A stretch of 64,000 bases of DNA from Bacteroidales bacterium UBA3808 (lineage in GTDB: Bacteria; Bacteroidota; Bacteroidia; Bacteroidales; Paludibacteraceae), in NCBI GenBank assembly GCA_002369075.1, contig DFEG01000009.1:7748-71747 (forward strand), given 5' to 3'. Made by a program: the position numbers and the translations under genes. This document shows, in pieces, positions 1 through 8,050 of this stretch. The notes below the pieces were generated by a model, which worked only from the letters and a program-made list of their open reading frames with translations, was not told the DNA's origin and searched no databases. The first letter of the stretch is position 1, and every line of letters begins with the position of its first letter.

Positions 1-320
1 TCAAGTTCTCCGCAGAGCGTGAGGGTAATTTCCGGCCGTACGTGATTGCCGGTGGCGGTGCATCGTTCAACGTGAGCCGCGACCGGGACAAACCCGTTCT
101 GCTGAACGTGACCGACTATTTCTGCGAGGTAGGGTTCGGCGTGGACCTGTATTTCCGGTGGTTCAAGTTCTGTCCCGAGATCACGTACCGGATCGGTTTT
201 GCCAACCAGCTGAGCCCCTCCGCCGGGCGGATGGAACTCTCGCCACAGGACGCGTTCTACACAGACGCTATCTCGCGACTGACGAACCACTGCGTATGTC
301 TGACCTTTAATTTCGAGTAA
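1..320 (+). CDS. PorT-like outer-membrane beta-barrel protein (3' end only)
   Basis: The gene enters from outside the window; the open frame starts at base 3 and about 105 C-terminal residues are present. They alternate polar and hydrophobic residues as in barrel strands, with RPYVIAGGGASFN, a FCEVGFGVDLYF strand, then WFKFCPEITYRIGF and a final Phe-containing strand ending NFE. This pattern (GVGxDxYxxxFKFxPE) resembles the PorT/SprT barrels that serve type IX secretion and related Bacteroidota outer-membrane proteins. Its stop overlaps the start of the next gene by one base, so the two are probably co-transcribed. Assignment to PorT is from remembered family pattern; a general barrel call is safer. 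Confidence 0.6.
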   Translation, partial: KFSAEREGNFRPYVIAGGGASFNVSRDRDKPVLLNVTDYFCEVGFGVDLYFRWFKFCPEITYRIGFANQLSPSAGRMELSPQDAFYTDAISRLTNHCVCLTFNFE

Positions 321-1765
321 TGCGTAAGTACCTATTCATATTACTCTGCGCGTGCGCGCTATTCTCCTGCCGTGAGTACCAAGTGAGCGATGATCCGTCG
401 CTGCGTCTCAGGTTCTCGGAGGACACCTTGCGTTTTGACACCGTTTTCACAGAGCAAGGCAGCGCCACGTTGCAGCTAATGGTGTATAACCGCAACGCCT
501 CTGCCATACTGATTGACCGTGTATGGGTGGAGGACGGCAAAGCTTTCCGCGTGAATGTGGACGGCGAGGCGGATCTCGCCCGGCTCCATGAGCTGACTAT
601 CTACGGCGGGGACAGCATGGTTGTCTTCGTGCGCATCCGTCCGGAGGCGATGAACAGCAACAGCCCCGTTCTCGTTTCGGACAAGATACATTTCCATCTG
701 GCAACCGGTCACGCCCAGTCAGTCGTTCTGGAGGCATACGGCCAGGACGCCACGCGTATCGGCAGACGCGGTTGCCAACGCACGGAGATAGCAGGAGACT
801 ACAGGTTCACTGCAGAGAAGCCATATATCGTCTTCGACACGCTCATCGTAGGCGGAGACCTGACCATTGACGCCGGAGCACGGATATACATGCACCAGGG
901 CGCTAACCTCTATGTGCTTGGCGGGCTCACAGCCCTCGGGACGAAGGAGCAACCGGTTCTCATCCGAGGTGACAGACTGGACAATCTGTTTGACTCGGTG
1001 CCGTACCTGTATGCAGGCGGTTCGTGGGGCGGTATTTATCTGCAGAGCGAGGCTCCGCGCAACTACCGTCTTAGTTACACGGATATACTCTCCGGTACGG
1101 TCGGTCTGGCGTGTACGAGCACCTGTACCGGCACGCTGCCTGCCCTCCGGATGGACGGTTGCCGGATACACAACCACAACCTCTACGGGCTCGTACTGAG
1201 CCACGTGGACGCTCTTGTGACCAATACGGAGATCAGCAACTGCGCCTCCTACTGCGTCTATTGCGACGGGGGAGAGCATAAGTTCATACACTCCACGGTC
1301 GCCTCTTATTTCGGCTATACGAACATCCGTATCCAGTCCGCCGCCAAAGAGGACGCCGCAGCGGTGTATATCAATAATCTGAGCAAGACCGGGCCGCAGA
1401 CCGTGACCTCGTTCTACAACTCCGTCGTGACGGGTTATACCGCCAACCAGGTTGTCGTAGCCACTCCGTTCGACCAATACTACCCGGGCGTGTTCAAGGG
1501 TAATTACCTCAAGACCGACACGCTCCGGATGCCGCATGCAGAGAAGAATGTCTATTACGAAAAGACGGCAGATACCACCGCCGTCTTTGTCAAGGATTTC
1601 TACAAGTACAAGGAATATATCTATTATGATTTCCGTCCGGACTCTCTCTCTCCGCTGCGCGGTATAGGCGATTCGGTTGCAGCGCTGCCCTACCCGACTG
1701 ACCGGAACGGCGTCCCGCGTGCCGGGATTAAGCCGGACGCAGGGTGTTATCAATATCTTCCCTGA
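320..1765 (+). CDS. Secreted lipoprotein with right-handed beta-helix
   Basis: 481 residues. The N-terminus is a lipoprotein signal peptide with lipobox LFSC (Cys17), so the protein should be lipid-anchored. Residues about 30-130 look like an immunoglobulin-like domain (DTVFTEQGSATLQLMVYN), and from about residue 165 short beta-helix rungs follow (DLTIDAGARIYM, NLYVLGGLTALG), as in pectate-lyase-like folds. The C-terminus has RNGVPRAGIKPDAGCYQY, typical of Bacteroidota beta-helix proteins. The start overlaps the upstream stop by one base. The 3' end overlaps the convergent ribF gene by 38 bp. Function is unknown; no catalytic residues were recognised. Confidence 0.8.
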   Translation: MRKYLFILLCACALFSCREYQVSDDPSLRLRFSEDTLRFDTVFTEQGSATLQLMVYNRNASAILIDRVWVEDGKAFRVNVDGEADLARLHELTIYGGDSMVVFVRIRPEAMNSNSPVLVSDKIHFHLATGHAQSVVLEAYGQDATRIGRRGCQRTEIAGDYRFTAEKPYIVFDTLIVGGDLTIDAGARIYMHQGANLYVLGGLTALGTKEQPVLIRGDRLDNLFDSVPYLYAGGSWGGIYLQSEAPRNYRLSYTDILSGTVGLACTSTCTGTLPALRMDGCRIHNHNLYGLVLSHVDALVTNTEISNCASYCVYCDGGEHKFIHSTVASYFGYTNIRIQSAAKEDAAAVYINNLSKTGPQTVTSFYNSVVTGYTANQVVVATPFDQYYPGVFKGNYLKTDTLRMPHAEKNVYYEKTADTTAVFVKDFYKYKEYIYYDFRPDSLSPLRGIGDSVAALPYPTDRNGVPRAGIKPDAGCYQYLP

Positions 1766-2582
1766 TCTGGGTTTTCAGTTCTTCGAGAGACTCAAAATGC
1801 TTCTCCTCGCGTAGAAAGCGCATGAAGCGTATTTCGAGTTGCGCCCCGTAGAGGTCTTCGCCTTTGTAGGCGGGGATGTGGACCTCTATCAGTCCGTTTG
1901 CGTCTATGTTGGCAAAAGCGGCGGCATCGTCGTTGAGAGGCGTATTGACACGTACTACATAGACGCCGCTCTTGGGGGTTATTTTCTCTGGTGTGACAGG
2001 CCGGATATTCGCTGTAGGGAAACCGATGGTGTGCCCGACACCCTTGCCGTGCACCACTTCGCCGAGGATAGCATAAGGACGGCCGAGGAGTTCGTTCGCC
2101 AGTACAATATTCCCTTCCTCCAACGCCGTGCGAATCTCAGTAGAAGAAACGTGCCACTCGCTGTCTATATATTCTCCGGCGGTCAATACCTCCATGCCAC
2201 ACTGCGCTCCGGCGCGCCGGTAGTCCTGCAGGTGCTTCAACCGGTCGGAACCGAAACGGTGGTCGTATCCCATGAGCAGAGCCGTGACTCCATAGCGGTC
2301 GCGCAGATAGGTCATAAACTCAGCAGCAGTAAGTGATTGGAAGTCCGCAAATGGCAACATGATTACCTCGCCAAAACGACTTAATAGGATTTCCCGCTCT
2401 TCAACAGAGGTCAAGAGCTGCGGTATATAATCGGATTGTAGCACGGCTCTGGGATGCTCGCGGAAAGTGACAATCAGCGGCTCCAAACCACGATCATCAG
2501 CGGCTTTGTGCAACTGTTCAAAGAGATACCTGTGCCCCTTATGGACGCCATCGAAAAAACCGATAGTAGCTATCTTTCCCAC
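1728..2582 (-). CDS. ribF: Bifunctional riboflavin kinase / FAD synthetase
   Basis: 284 residues, shorter than the usual 300-320. It should phosphorylate riboflavin to FMN and adenylate FMN to FAD. The N-terminal nucleotidyltransferase motif GFFDGVHKGH begins at residue 8, so the usual leader of 10-15 residues is absent. SSTEIRTAL and the kinase motif GKGVGHTIGFPTANI are present. The kinase-domain loop that normally reads NIGxRPT is shortened: FANIDANGL runs straight into IEVHIPAYKGEDLYG. The protein ends with the family pattern EELKTQIREDI. It lies 3 bp after the small gene at 2586-2939 and the two form a leftward pair. Confidence 0.92.
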   Translation of the reverse strand: MGKIATIGFFDGVHKGHRYLFEQLHKAADDRGLEPLIVTFREHPRAVLQSDYIPQLLTSVEEREILLSRFGEVIMLPFADFQSLTAAEFMTYLRDRYGVTALLMGYDHRFGSDRLKHLQDYRRAGAQCGMEVLTAGEYIDSEWHVSSTEIRTALEEGNIVLANELLGRPYAILGEVVHGKGVGHTIGFPTANIRPVTPEKITPKSGVYVVRVNTPLNDDAAAFANIDANGLIEVHIPAYKGEDLYGAQLEIRFMRFLREEKHFESLEELKTQIREDIDNTLRPA

Positions 2583-2585
2583 CTT

Positions 2586-2939
2586 TTACTCCTCCGCGTA
2601 GTAACCTTTCTGAATACCGAACTGCAGTTCGGCGTCCTGAATCAGCTGTATCTGCACTCCGGTGATAGTGCGTTTATCCTCTTTGGCGGCAGCGAGCACG
2701 TAGTTCAATTGTTCCGTCTCATCTACCTCTCCGTCGAGGTATTCCATTTCCCCCGTCTCCTCATCGACACGCACGAGCCCCTGTTCCTCCAGGTAATCGT
2801 CCATTGCATCAAGAACAAACAAAATATCATCGGCTGTCAAGGCACCGCGGTCTTCCGCAGGAATGGCACCGTAGATAAAATCTACTAATTCTCGCTCTTC
2901 AGGCTCCAAGAGAGCCATCTCAATTGTGTTATTTTCCAT
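2586..2939 (-). CDS. Conserved acidic small protein, function unknown
   Basis: 117 residues, strongly acidic, with no signal peptide or membrane segment. The sequence looks like a helical Bacteroidales hypothetical protein (EPEERELVDFIYGAIP; ADDILFVLDAMDDYLEEQG). A clear promoter lies just upstream and the stop is 3 bp from the ribF start, so it leads the ribF operon. No family was recognised. The start ATG is the first in frame after the promoter. Confidence 0.75.
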   Translation of the reverse strand: MENNTIEMALLEPEERELVDFIYGAIPAEDRGALTADDILFVLDAMDDYLEEQGLVRVDEETGEMEYLDGEVDETEQLNYVLAAAKEDKRTITGVQIQLIQDAELQFGIQKGYYAEE

Positions 2940-2959
2940 ATATTCTCAAAAAAACGATG

Positions 2960-3007
2960 CAAAGATACGAAAATATTTGCACATGTGCAAAAAATGTTGT
3001 AATTTTG
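2960..3007. promoter_or_regulatory. Divergent promoter pair with shared palindromic -33 region
   Basis: Leftward: TATCTTTG (-7) at 2960-2967 and TTTG (-33) at 2988-2991. Rightward: TTTG at 2976-2979 and TAATTTTG at 3000-3007. Both spacers are 20 bp, as in the Bacteroidota sigma-ABfr consensus. The two -33 elements are the arms of the perfect 16-bp palindrome TTTGCACATGTGCAAA at 2976-2991. The pair drives the 2586-2939/ribF operon and cdsA. Confidence 0.8.
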
Positions 3008-3027
3008 TAGCAAAAATTAAGAGATTT

Positions 3028-3861
3028 ATGAGTGAATTTTGGAAACGAACGCTGAGCGGTGCCGTTTATGTGGGGGTAGTAGTAGGGAGTATAGTCTATA
3101 ATGAGATTATCTTTTTAGCTCTCTCCATTACGCTTGCCTTTTTAGCGTTGCGCGAATACAACAGTCTGACCCATCCGCGTTGCACGATGGATTTTTGGAG
3201 TGAGATGAGCGCCGTGCTATGCGTTTTTCCGCTGGTGACCGTATGGTTCTACGGGCATTTTAACCCTTGGACACTGCTCACGCTGCTCCTGCCGCTCGGC
3301 GTATTAATCGCTGAGTTATGGGACAAGAACGGTAATCCGATTATCCAATGGGGACATTTCCTCGTGGGGCAGATGATGATTGTGCTGCCTTTCGCATTAA
3401 TGAACGTCCTTTGTCATATAGACCGATACCTGCTGTTAGCAGTCTTTGTGCTGATCTGGGTGAACGACTCGGGCGCCTACTGTGTGGGTATGCTGAGTTC
3501 CAAACTCCCGGGCGGCAACCATAAAATGTTCCCCAGGGTGAGTCCGAAAAAGAGTTGGGAGGGTCTCATCGGCGGCATAGTCTTTACCATCGGGACGGCG
3601 TTCATACTGAACCATTTCGGATGGTTTGACGCGATTGCCAAGGAGGGTTATGAGTTGCTGATTGCCTGCGGTTTCGGGTTGATTGTCAGCGGTTTCGGGA
3701 CATTAGGAGATCTTATGGAAAGCCTTTTCAAGCGGACGGTAGGCGTGAAGGACAGCGGTAAGTTCCTGCCGGGTCACGGCGGTGTGCTGGACCGTTTTGA
3801 TTCCATAATATTGGCTGCACCGGTTATCTTGATATACGTAACAATGCTGATCTTGTGTTAA
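3028..3861 (+). CDS. cdsA: Phosphatidate cytidylyltransferase (CDP-diglyceride synthase)
   Basis: 277 residues from ATG 3028 (MSEFWKRTLSG). The frame is open further upstream to 2926, but that part overlaps the promoter, so 3028 is chosen. The protein is a multi-spanning inner-membrane enzyme that makes CDP-diacylglycerol from phosphatidate and CTP. The CdsA signature is near the C-terminus: GTLGDLMESLFKRTVGVKDSG, followed by LPGHGGVLDRFDS. An earlier loop has VNDSGAYCVG and KSWEG. The last codons overlap the start of the acyltransferase gene downstream, which suggests coupled translation of membrane-lipid genes. Confidence 0.95.
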   Translation: MSEFWKRTLSGAVYVGVVVGSIVYNEIIFLALSITLAFLALREYNSLTHPRCTMDFWSEMSAVLCVFPLVTVWFYGHFNPWTLLTLLLPLGVLIAELWDKNGNPIIQWGHFLVGQMMIVLPFALMNVLCHIDRYLLLAVFVLIWVNDSGAYCVGMLSSKLPGGNHKMFPRVSPKKSWEGLIGGIVFTIGTAFILNHFGWFDAIAKEGYELLIACGFGLIVSGFGTLGDLMESLFKRTVGVKDSGKFLPGHGGVLDRFDSIILAAPVILIYVTMLILC

Positions 3862-4712
3862 AAGCGCTGGTGAACATATTATCCCTGCTGCCTCTGAGAG
3901 TACATTATTTCTTTGCGGATTGGCTGATCTACCCGTTAATGTATTATGTTGTTCGGTACAGACGGGAGACAGTGGATAAGAACCTGCGTCTTGCCTTCCC
4001 CGAGAAGAGCGATGCCGAGCGGCGGGAGATTGCCCGCGGGTTCTACCATCAGTTCTGCAACACCATCGTGGAAGCCGTTTATGGCTACCGTATGACGGAC
4101 GGGGAGATGAGAGAGCGCGTGGTGTTCGAGGGGATGGAAGAGGTAAACAGGCTGGTGGACGAAGCCGGCGGAGGAATCTTCATGCTGGCTCATTTCGGCA
4201 ACTGGGAGTGGATGGCGTCTATCCAGCAATGGGTTTCTCCGGGGGTGACGGAAATGAACATATACCGCAAGCTCAAGAGTCCGACGATGGACAAACTCAT
4301 GCTCGCGATTCGCGCCAAGCGTGGAGGTGTATGTGTGGAGAAACAGCGTGTGTTACGGGAAATGGTGCGGTACCGTGCGGAGAAGAAACCCGTGACAGTA
4401 GGGTTGCTCAGCGACCAGAAGCCCCGTCCGGAAGTGACGCGCAGGCGGGTACCTTTCCTGAACCGTGAGACGGGTTTCCTGGACGGAGGAGAGGTGTTAG
4501 GCAAGAAATTCGGCTATCCCGTTTTCTACCTTTATATCACACGCGAGAAACGAGGTTACTACCGCGTGGTAATGAAGACGCTTGCCGCAAGCCCGAAAGA
4601 GACCGTTGAAGGCGCGATCACCGCCTCCTACGCCCGGATACTGGAGCAAAACATCCGGGAACAGCCGGCACTTTGGTTGTGGACGCACAACAGGTGGAAA
4701 TTTGAGAGTTGA
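3855..4712 (+). CDS. LpxL/HtrB-family lipid A acyltransferase
   Basis: 285 residues, starting at GTG 3855 inside the end of cdsA. It is a membrane-associated LPLAT-fold enzyme expected to add a secondary acyl chain to Kdo-lipid A. The catalytic HxxxxE motif is seen in LAHFGNWEW (about residues 111-119), and a second conserved block is LLSDQKPRP. A Trp-rich end (PALWLWTHNRWKF) is typical of the family. Position between cdsA and a glycosyltransferase fits envelope-lipid synthesis. It is slightly shorter than the E. coli enzymes (about 306), as is usual in Bacteroidota. Confidence 0.9.
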   Translation: MLKALVNILSLLPLRVHYFFADWLIYPLMYYVVRYRRETVDKNLRLAFPEKSDAERREIARGFYHQFCNTIVEAVYGYRMTDGEMRERVVFEGMEEVNRLVDEAGGGIFMLAHFGNWEWMASIQQWVSPGVTEMNIYRKLKSPTMDKLMLAIRAKRGGVCVEKQRVLREMVRYRAEKKPVTVGLLSDQKPRPEVTRRRVPFLNRETGFLDGGEVLGKKFGYPVFYLYITREKRGYYRVVMKTLAASPKETVEGAITASYARILEQNIREQPALWLWTHNRWKFES

Positions 4713-4715
4713 GAG

Positions 4716-5609
4716 TTGAAGTGTAGCGTAATCATATTGAACTGGAACGGAGCGGAGATGTTACGCCGTTACCTGCCGTCGGTGCTCGTCCATACAAGTG
4801 ACGAGAGCTGCGAGGTGATCGTAGCGGACAACGGCTCGACGGACAACAGCATGGAGGTCATGAGGCAGGAGTTTCCGTCTGTCAAGACCATTGTGCTGGA
4901 CAAGAACTACGGGTTCGCCGAGGGCTATAACCGCGCGATTGACCAAGTAGAGAGCAAGTATACCGTACTGCTGAACTCGGATGTAGAAGTGACAGCGCAT
5001 TGGCTGACTCCCCTACTCGCTTATCTCGATGCACACCCGGAAGCGGCGGCAGTGCAGCCCAAGATCCGGAGCGACCGTAAAAGGGAGTATTTCGAGCACG
5101 CCGGTGCCGCCGGCGGTTATCTCGACCCGTTAGGTTATCCCTACTGCCGCGGCAGACGGTTCGGACGGGTGGAGAAAGATCACGGGCAGTACGACAATAT
5201 CGCGGCCATCGACTGGACCACGGGTGCCTGCATGTGCGTGCGGACGAGCGTGTATAAGGCTTGCGGAGGGCTGGACGCCGCTTTCTTCGCCCACATGGAG
5301 GAGATTGACCTCTGTTGGCGGATGCGTAACAAGGGTTGGCAACTCGCCTGCGTGCCGCAGAGCATGGTCTTCCACCTCGGCGGAGGAGCACTGAGTTACG
5401 ACAACCCGCGCAAGACCTACCTCAATTTCCGCAACAACCTGCTGATGATCTACAAGAACAGACCCTTCCCGTGGGGCGTATTAGCAATCAGATGGATACT
5501 TGATTATGCCGCGGCGCTCATGTTCCTTACCATCGGCAAACCGGGCTCTGCGAAAGCAATCTGCGAGGCGCGGAGAGATTACAAACAAATGAGAAAGAAT
5601 TACAAGTAA
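4716..5609 (+). CDS. Family 2 glycosyltransferase (rhamnosyltransferase-like)
   Basis: 297 residues. TTG 4716 is taken as the start because it gives MKCSVIILNWNG directly at the first GT-A strand and lies 3 bp after the upstream stop. GT2 features are NxNG in IILNWNGAEML, DNGSTDNS, NSDVEV (the DxD-like metal site) and a later region WTTGACMCVR with DLCWRMRNKGW. The C-terminus has one or two hydrophobic segments (AIRWILDYAAALMFL), so it is probably membrane-associated. The pattern resembles dTDP-rhamnosyl transferases. The exact sugar and acceptor cannot be told. The start lies in a short tandem repeat of GAGAGTT units. Confidence 0.88.
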   Translation: MKCSVIILNWNGAEMLRRYLPSVLVHTSDESCEVIVADNGSTDNSMEVMRQEFPSVKTIVLDKNYGFAEGYNRAIDQVESKYTVLLNSDVEVTAHWLTPLLAYLDAHPEAAAVQPKIRSDRKREYFEHAGAAGGYLDPLGYPYCRGRRFGRVEKDHGQYDNIAAIDWTTGACMCVRTSVYKACGGLDAAFFAHMEEIDLCWRMRNKGWQLACVPQSMVFHLGGGALSYDNPRKTYLNFRNNLLMIYKNRPFPWGVLAIRWILDYAAALMFLTIGKPGSAKAICEARRDYKQMRKNYK

Positions 5610-5610
5610 T

Positions 5611-6570
5611 ATGGGATTTTTCAGTTTTTTCAGCAAAGAGAAGAAAGAGACCCTCGACAAGGGTCTGGAGAAGAGCAAAGAGTCGGTTCTGTCCAAGATC
5701 GGCCGCGCTATCGCCGGCAAATCGACCATCGACGACGATGTCCTGGACAACCTGGAGGAAGCGCTGATCACCTCTGATGTCGGTGTGGAGACCACGCTGC
5801 GTATCATTGAGCGGGTGCAAGACCGTGTCAAACGCGACAAGTATATCGGTACGGAAGAACTGAACCGGCTGCTGGTGGATGAGATTTCCTCCCTGCTACA
5901 AGAGAACAACGTATCCGACATGCCGGATTTCGAGGCGCCGCTTCCTGCCAAGCCTTACGTAATCATGGTAGTAGGCGTGAACGGCGTGGGCAAGACCACT
6001 ACCATCGGCAAACTTGCCCACCTGTACAAAGCGGCGGGCAAGAAAGTGTATCTCGGTGCCGCCGATACGTTCCGTGCCGCCGCCGTGGAGCAACTGTGCA
6101 TCTGGGGCGAGCGCGTAGGCGTGCCGGTCATCAAGCAGCAACAGGGCTCCGATCCTGCGTCGGTAGCCTACGACACATTGCAGTCCGCGAAAGCGAATGA
6201 CGCGGACATCGTACTGATCGACACCGCCGGACGGCTCCATAACAAAATCAACCTCATGAACGAGCTGACCAAGATCAAGAACGTAATGCAGAAAGTGGTA
6301 CCCGACGCGCCGCACGATATCATGCTGGTACTGGACGGTTCAACGGGTCAGAACGCCTTTGAGCAGGCACGCCGGTTCACCGCAGCCACACAGGTCACCT
6401 CACTCGCCATCACCAAACTGGACGGCACCGCCAAAGGCGGCGTAGTGATCGGCATCTCCGACCAGTTCAAGATCCCCGTGCGGTACATTGGGCTCGGCGA
6501 ACAGATGACCGACCTGCAGGTATTCAACCGCGTGGAGTTCGTCCGCTCTCTTTTAGGAAACTTAAAATAA
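5611..6570 (+). CDS. ftsY: Signal recognition particle receptor FtsY
   Basis: 319 residues: an N-domain of about 90 residues (four helices) and the G-domain. GTPase motifs: GVNGVGKTTTIGKLA (P-loop), DTFRAAAVEQL, LIDTAGR, TKLDGTAKGG, and GLGEQMTDLQVF at the end. The long acidic A-domain of proteobacterial FtsY is missing, as is usual in Bacteroidota; a basic-hydrophobic start (MGFFSFFSKEKKE) could mediate membrane contact. It starts one base after the stop of the glycosyltransferase gene. Confidence 0.97.
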   Translation: MGFFSFFSKEKKETLDKGLEKSKESVLSKIGRAIAGKSTIDDDVLDNLEEALITSDVGVETTLRIIERVQDRVKRDKYIGTEELNRLLVDEISSLLQENNVSDMPDFEAPLPAKPYVIMVVGVNGVGKTTTIGKLAHLYKAAGKKVYLGAADTFRAAAVEQLCIWGERVGVPVIKQQQGSDPASVAYDTLQSAKANDADIVLIDTAGRLHNKINLMNELTKIKNVMQKVVPDAPHDIMLVLDGSTGQNAFEQARRFTAATQVTSLAITKLDGTAKGGVVIGISDQFKIPVRYIGLGEQMTDLQVFNRVEFVRSLLGNLK

Positions 6571-6593
6571 ACAACTTAAACTAATCCAATATT

Positions 6594-7988
6594 ATGGAAA
6601 AGTACCGTATCGAATCCGACCTGTTGGGTGAACTGCAGGTCCCAGCCGAAGCATACTACGGCGTACAGACGCAACGTGGTATCAACAATTACCAGGTATC
6701 GAACCTCAAGATGTCCGATTTCCCTGAGTATATCATCGCCATGGCATATATCAAGCTTGCCGCCGTGGAGGCGAACCACGAGTTAGGCGTCATCAACGAT
6801 GATATCTACGAAGCCATCTCGCAGGCATGCCACGAGATCATCGACGGCAAGATGCACGACCAGTTCCCGACCGACATGGTCCAGGGCGGCGCCGGCACGA
6901 CCGTGAACATGAACGCCAACGAGGTGATCGCCAACCGTGCCCTGGAGATCATGGGTCACAACCGCGGCGAATACCAGTACTGCTCTCCGAACGACCATGT
7001 CAACTGCGCGCAATCGACCAACGACGCCTATCCCTCTGCGTTCCGTTATGCGTTCATCCGCATGAACAAGGGGCTGGTATCGGAACTGCAGCTGCTCATC
7101 GAGTCGCTCCGCAAGAAAGGCGACGAATACAATAACTCCATCAAGATGGGCCGTACCCAGCTTCAAGACGCCGTCCCCATGACGAGCGGGCAGGAGTTCC
7201 ATGCTTTTGCCAACAACCTGGAGGAAGAAATCGCCAATTTGGACAGGAACGTCAGGTTGCTCTACGAGATCAACATGGGCGGCACAGCCATCGGTACGGG
7301 TCTGAACGCCCGTGCGGGCTACGCGCGGTTATGCATCAAGAAGATGTGCGAACTGACCGGCGAACCGTTCGTTCTGGCGAGTGACCTGGTGGAAGCGACC
7401 CCCGACACCGGTGCGTATGTCAGCTACTCCGCCGCTCTCAAGCGTTTGGCAGTCAAACTGAGCAAGACCTGCAACGACCTTCGTCTCATGGCTTCCGGTC
7501 CGCGTTGCGGTCTGCATGAGATCAACCTTCCGCCCATGGCTCCGGGAAGCTCAATCATGCCGGGTAAGGTGAACCCCGTTATCCCCGAGGTAACCAACCA
7601 GGTATGTTTCAAAGTCATCGGCAACGACACGGCTGTGACCTTCGCCGCCGAGGCAGGGCAGCTCCAGCTCAATGTCATGGAACCGATCATCACCGAGTGC
7701 ATTTTTGAGTCCGTCACATGGCTACGCAACGTAATGAAGATTCTCCGCAAGAAATGTATCGACGGTATCACCATCAACAGCGAACACAACGCGGCAACCG
7801 TCAGACATTCCATCGGCATCGTTACTGCGCTGAACCCCGTTATCGGTTACAAGGCTTCGACGAAGATTGCCAAAGAGGCGTTAGAAACGGGCAAGAGTGT
7901 GTACGACCTTGTGTTAGAGCACAAGATACTGAGCAAGGAGCAGTTGGACCAGCTCCTCGATCCGGAGAACATGCTTGCCGCCCACTAA
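6594..7988 (+). CDS. aspA: Aspartate ammonia-lyase (aspartase)
   Basis: 464 residues, full length. The enzyme deaminates L-aspartate to fumarate and ammonia. The fumarase/aspartase signature GSSIMPGKVNP is present at about residue 318. Other conserved blocks are the TQ motif after AYYGVQTQRGINNY, QSTNDAYPSAFR and GRTQLQDAVPMTSGQEF. Aspartase rather than fumarase is favoured by the N-terminal pattern RIESDLLGELQVPAEAYYG. It is 23 bp downstream of ftsY, followed by a strong hairpin terminator. Confidence 0.95.
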   Translation: MEKYRIESDLLGELQVPAEAYYGVQTQRGINNYQVSNLKMSDFPEYIIAMAYIKLAAVEANHELGVINDDIYEAISQACHEIIDGKMHDQFPTDMVQGGAGTTVNMNANEVIANRALEIMGHNRGEYQYCSPNDHVNCAQSTNDAYPSAFRYAFIRMNKGLVSELQLLIESLRKKGDEYNNSIKMGRTQLQDAVPMTSGQEFHAFANNLEEEIANLDRNVRLLYEINMGGTAIGTGLNARAGYARLCIKKMCELTGEPFVLASDLVEATPDTGAYVSYSAALKRLAVKLSKTCNDLRLMASGPRCGLHEINLPPMAPGSSIMPGKVNPVIPEVTNQVCFKVIGNDTAVTFAAEAGQLQLNVMEPIITECIFESVTWLRNVMKILRKKCIDGITINSEHNAATVRHSIGIVTALNPVIGYKASTKIAKEALETGKSVYDLVLEHKILSKEQLDQLLDPENMLAAH

Positions 7989-8008
7989 ACGACAAGCGAG
8001 CGCATAAA

Positions 8009-8040
8009 AAAGGTGACCTCATGTCCGTGAGGCCACCTTT
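8009..8040. terminator. Bidirectional intrinsic terminator between aspA and the Ser-rich protein gene
   Basis: Arms AAAGGTGACCTCA (8009-8021) and TGAGGCCACCTTT (8028-8040) pair over 13 bp with one A-C mismatch around a 6-base loop. It is A-rich on the left and T-rich on the right. It sits between two convergent genes and can serve both. Confidence 0.85.
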
Positions 8041-8050
8041 CTTTTGGTCA

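Noticed and set aside
719..1753. Long open frame opposite the beta-helix lipoprotein gene
   Set aside because: Antisense shadow of a clear lipoprotein gene; composition is Arg/Val-rich and no motif is present.
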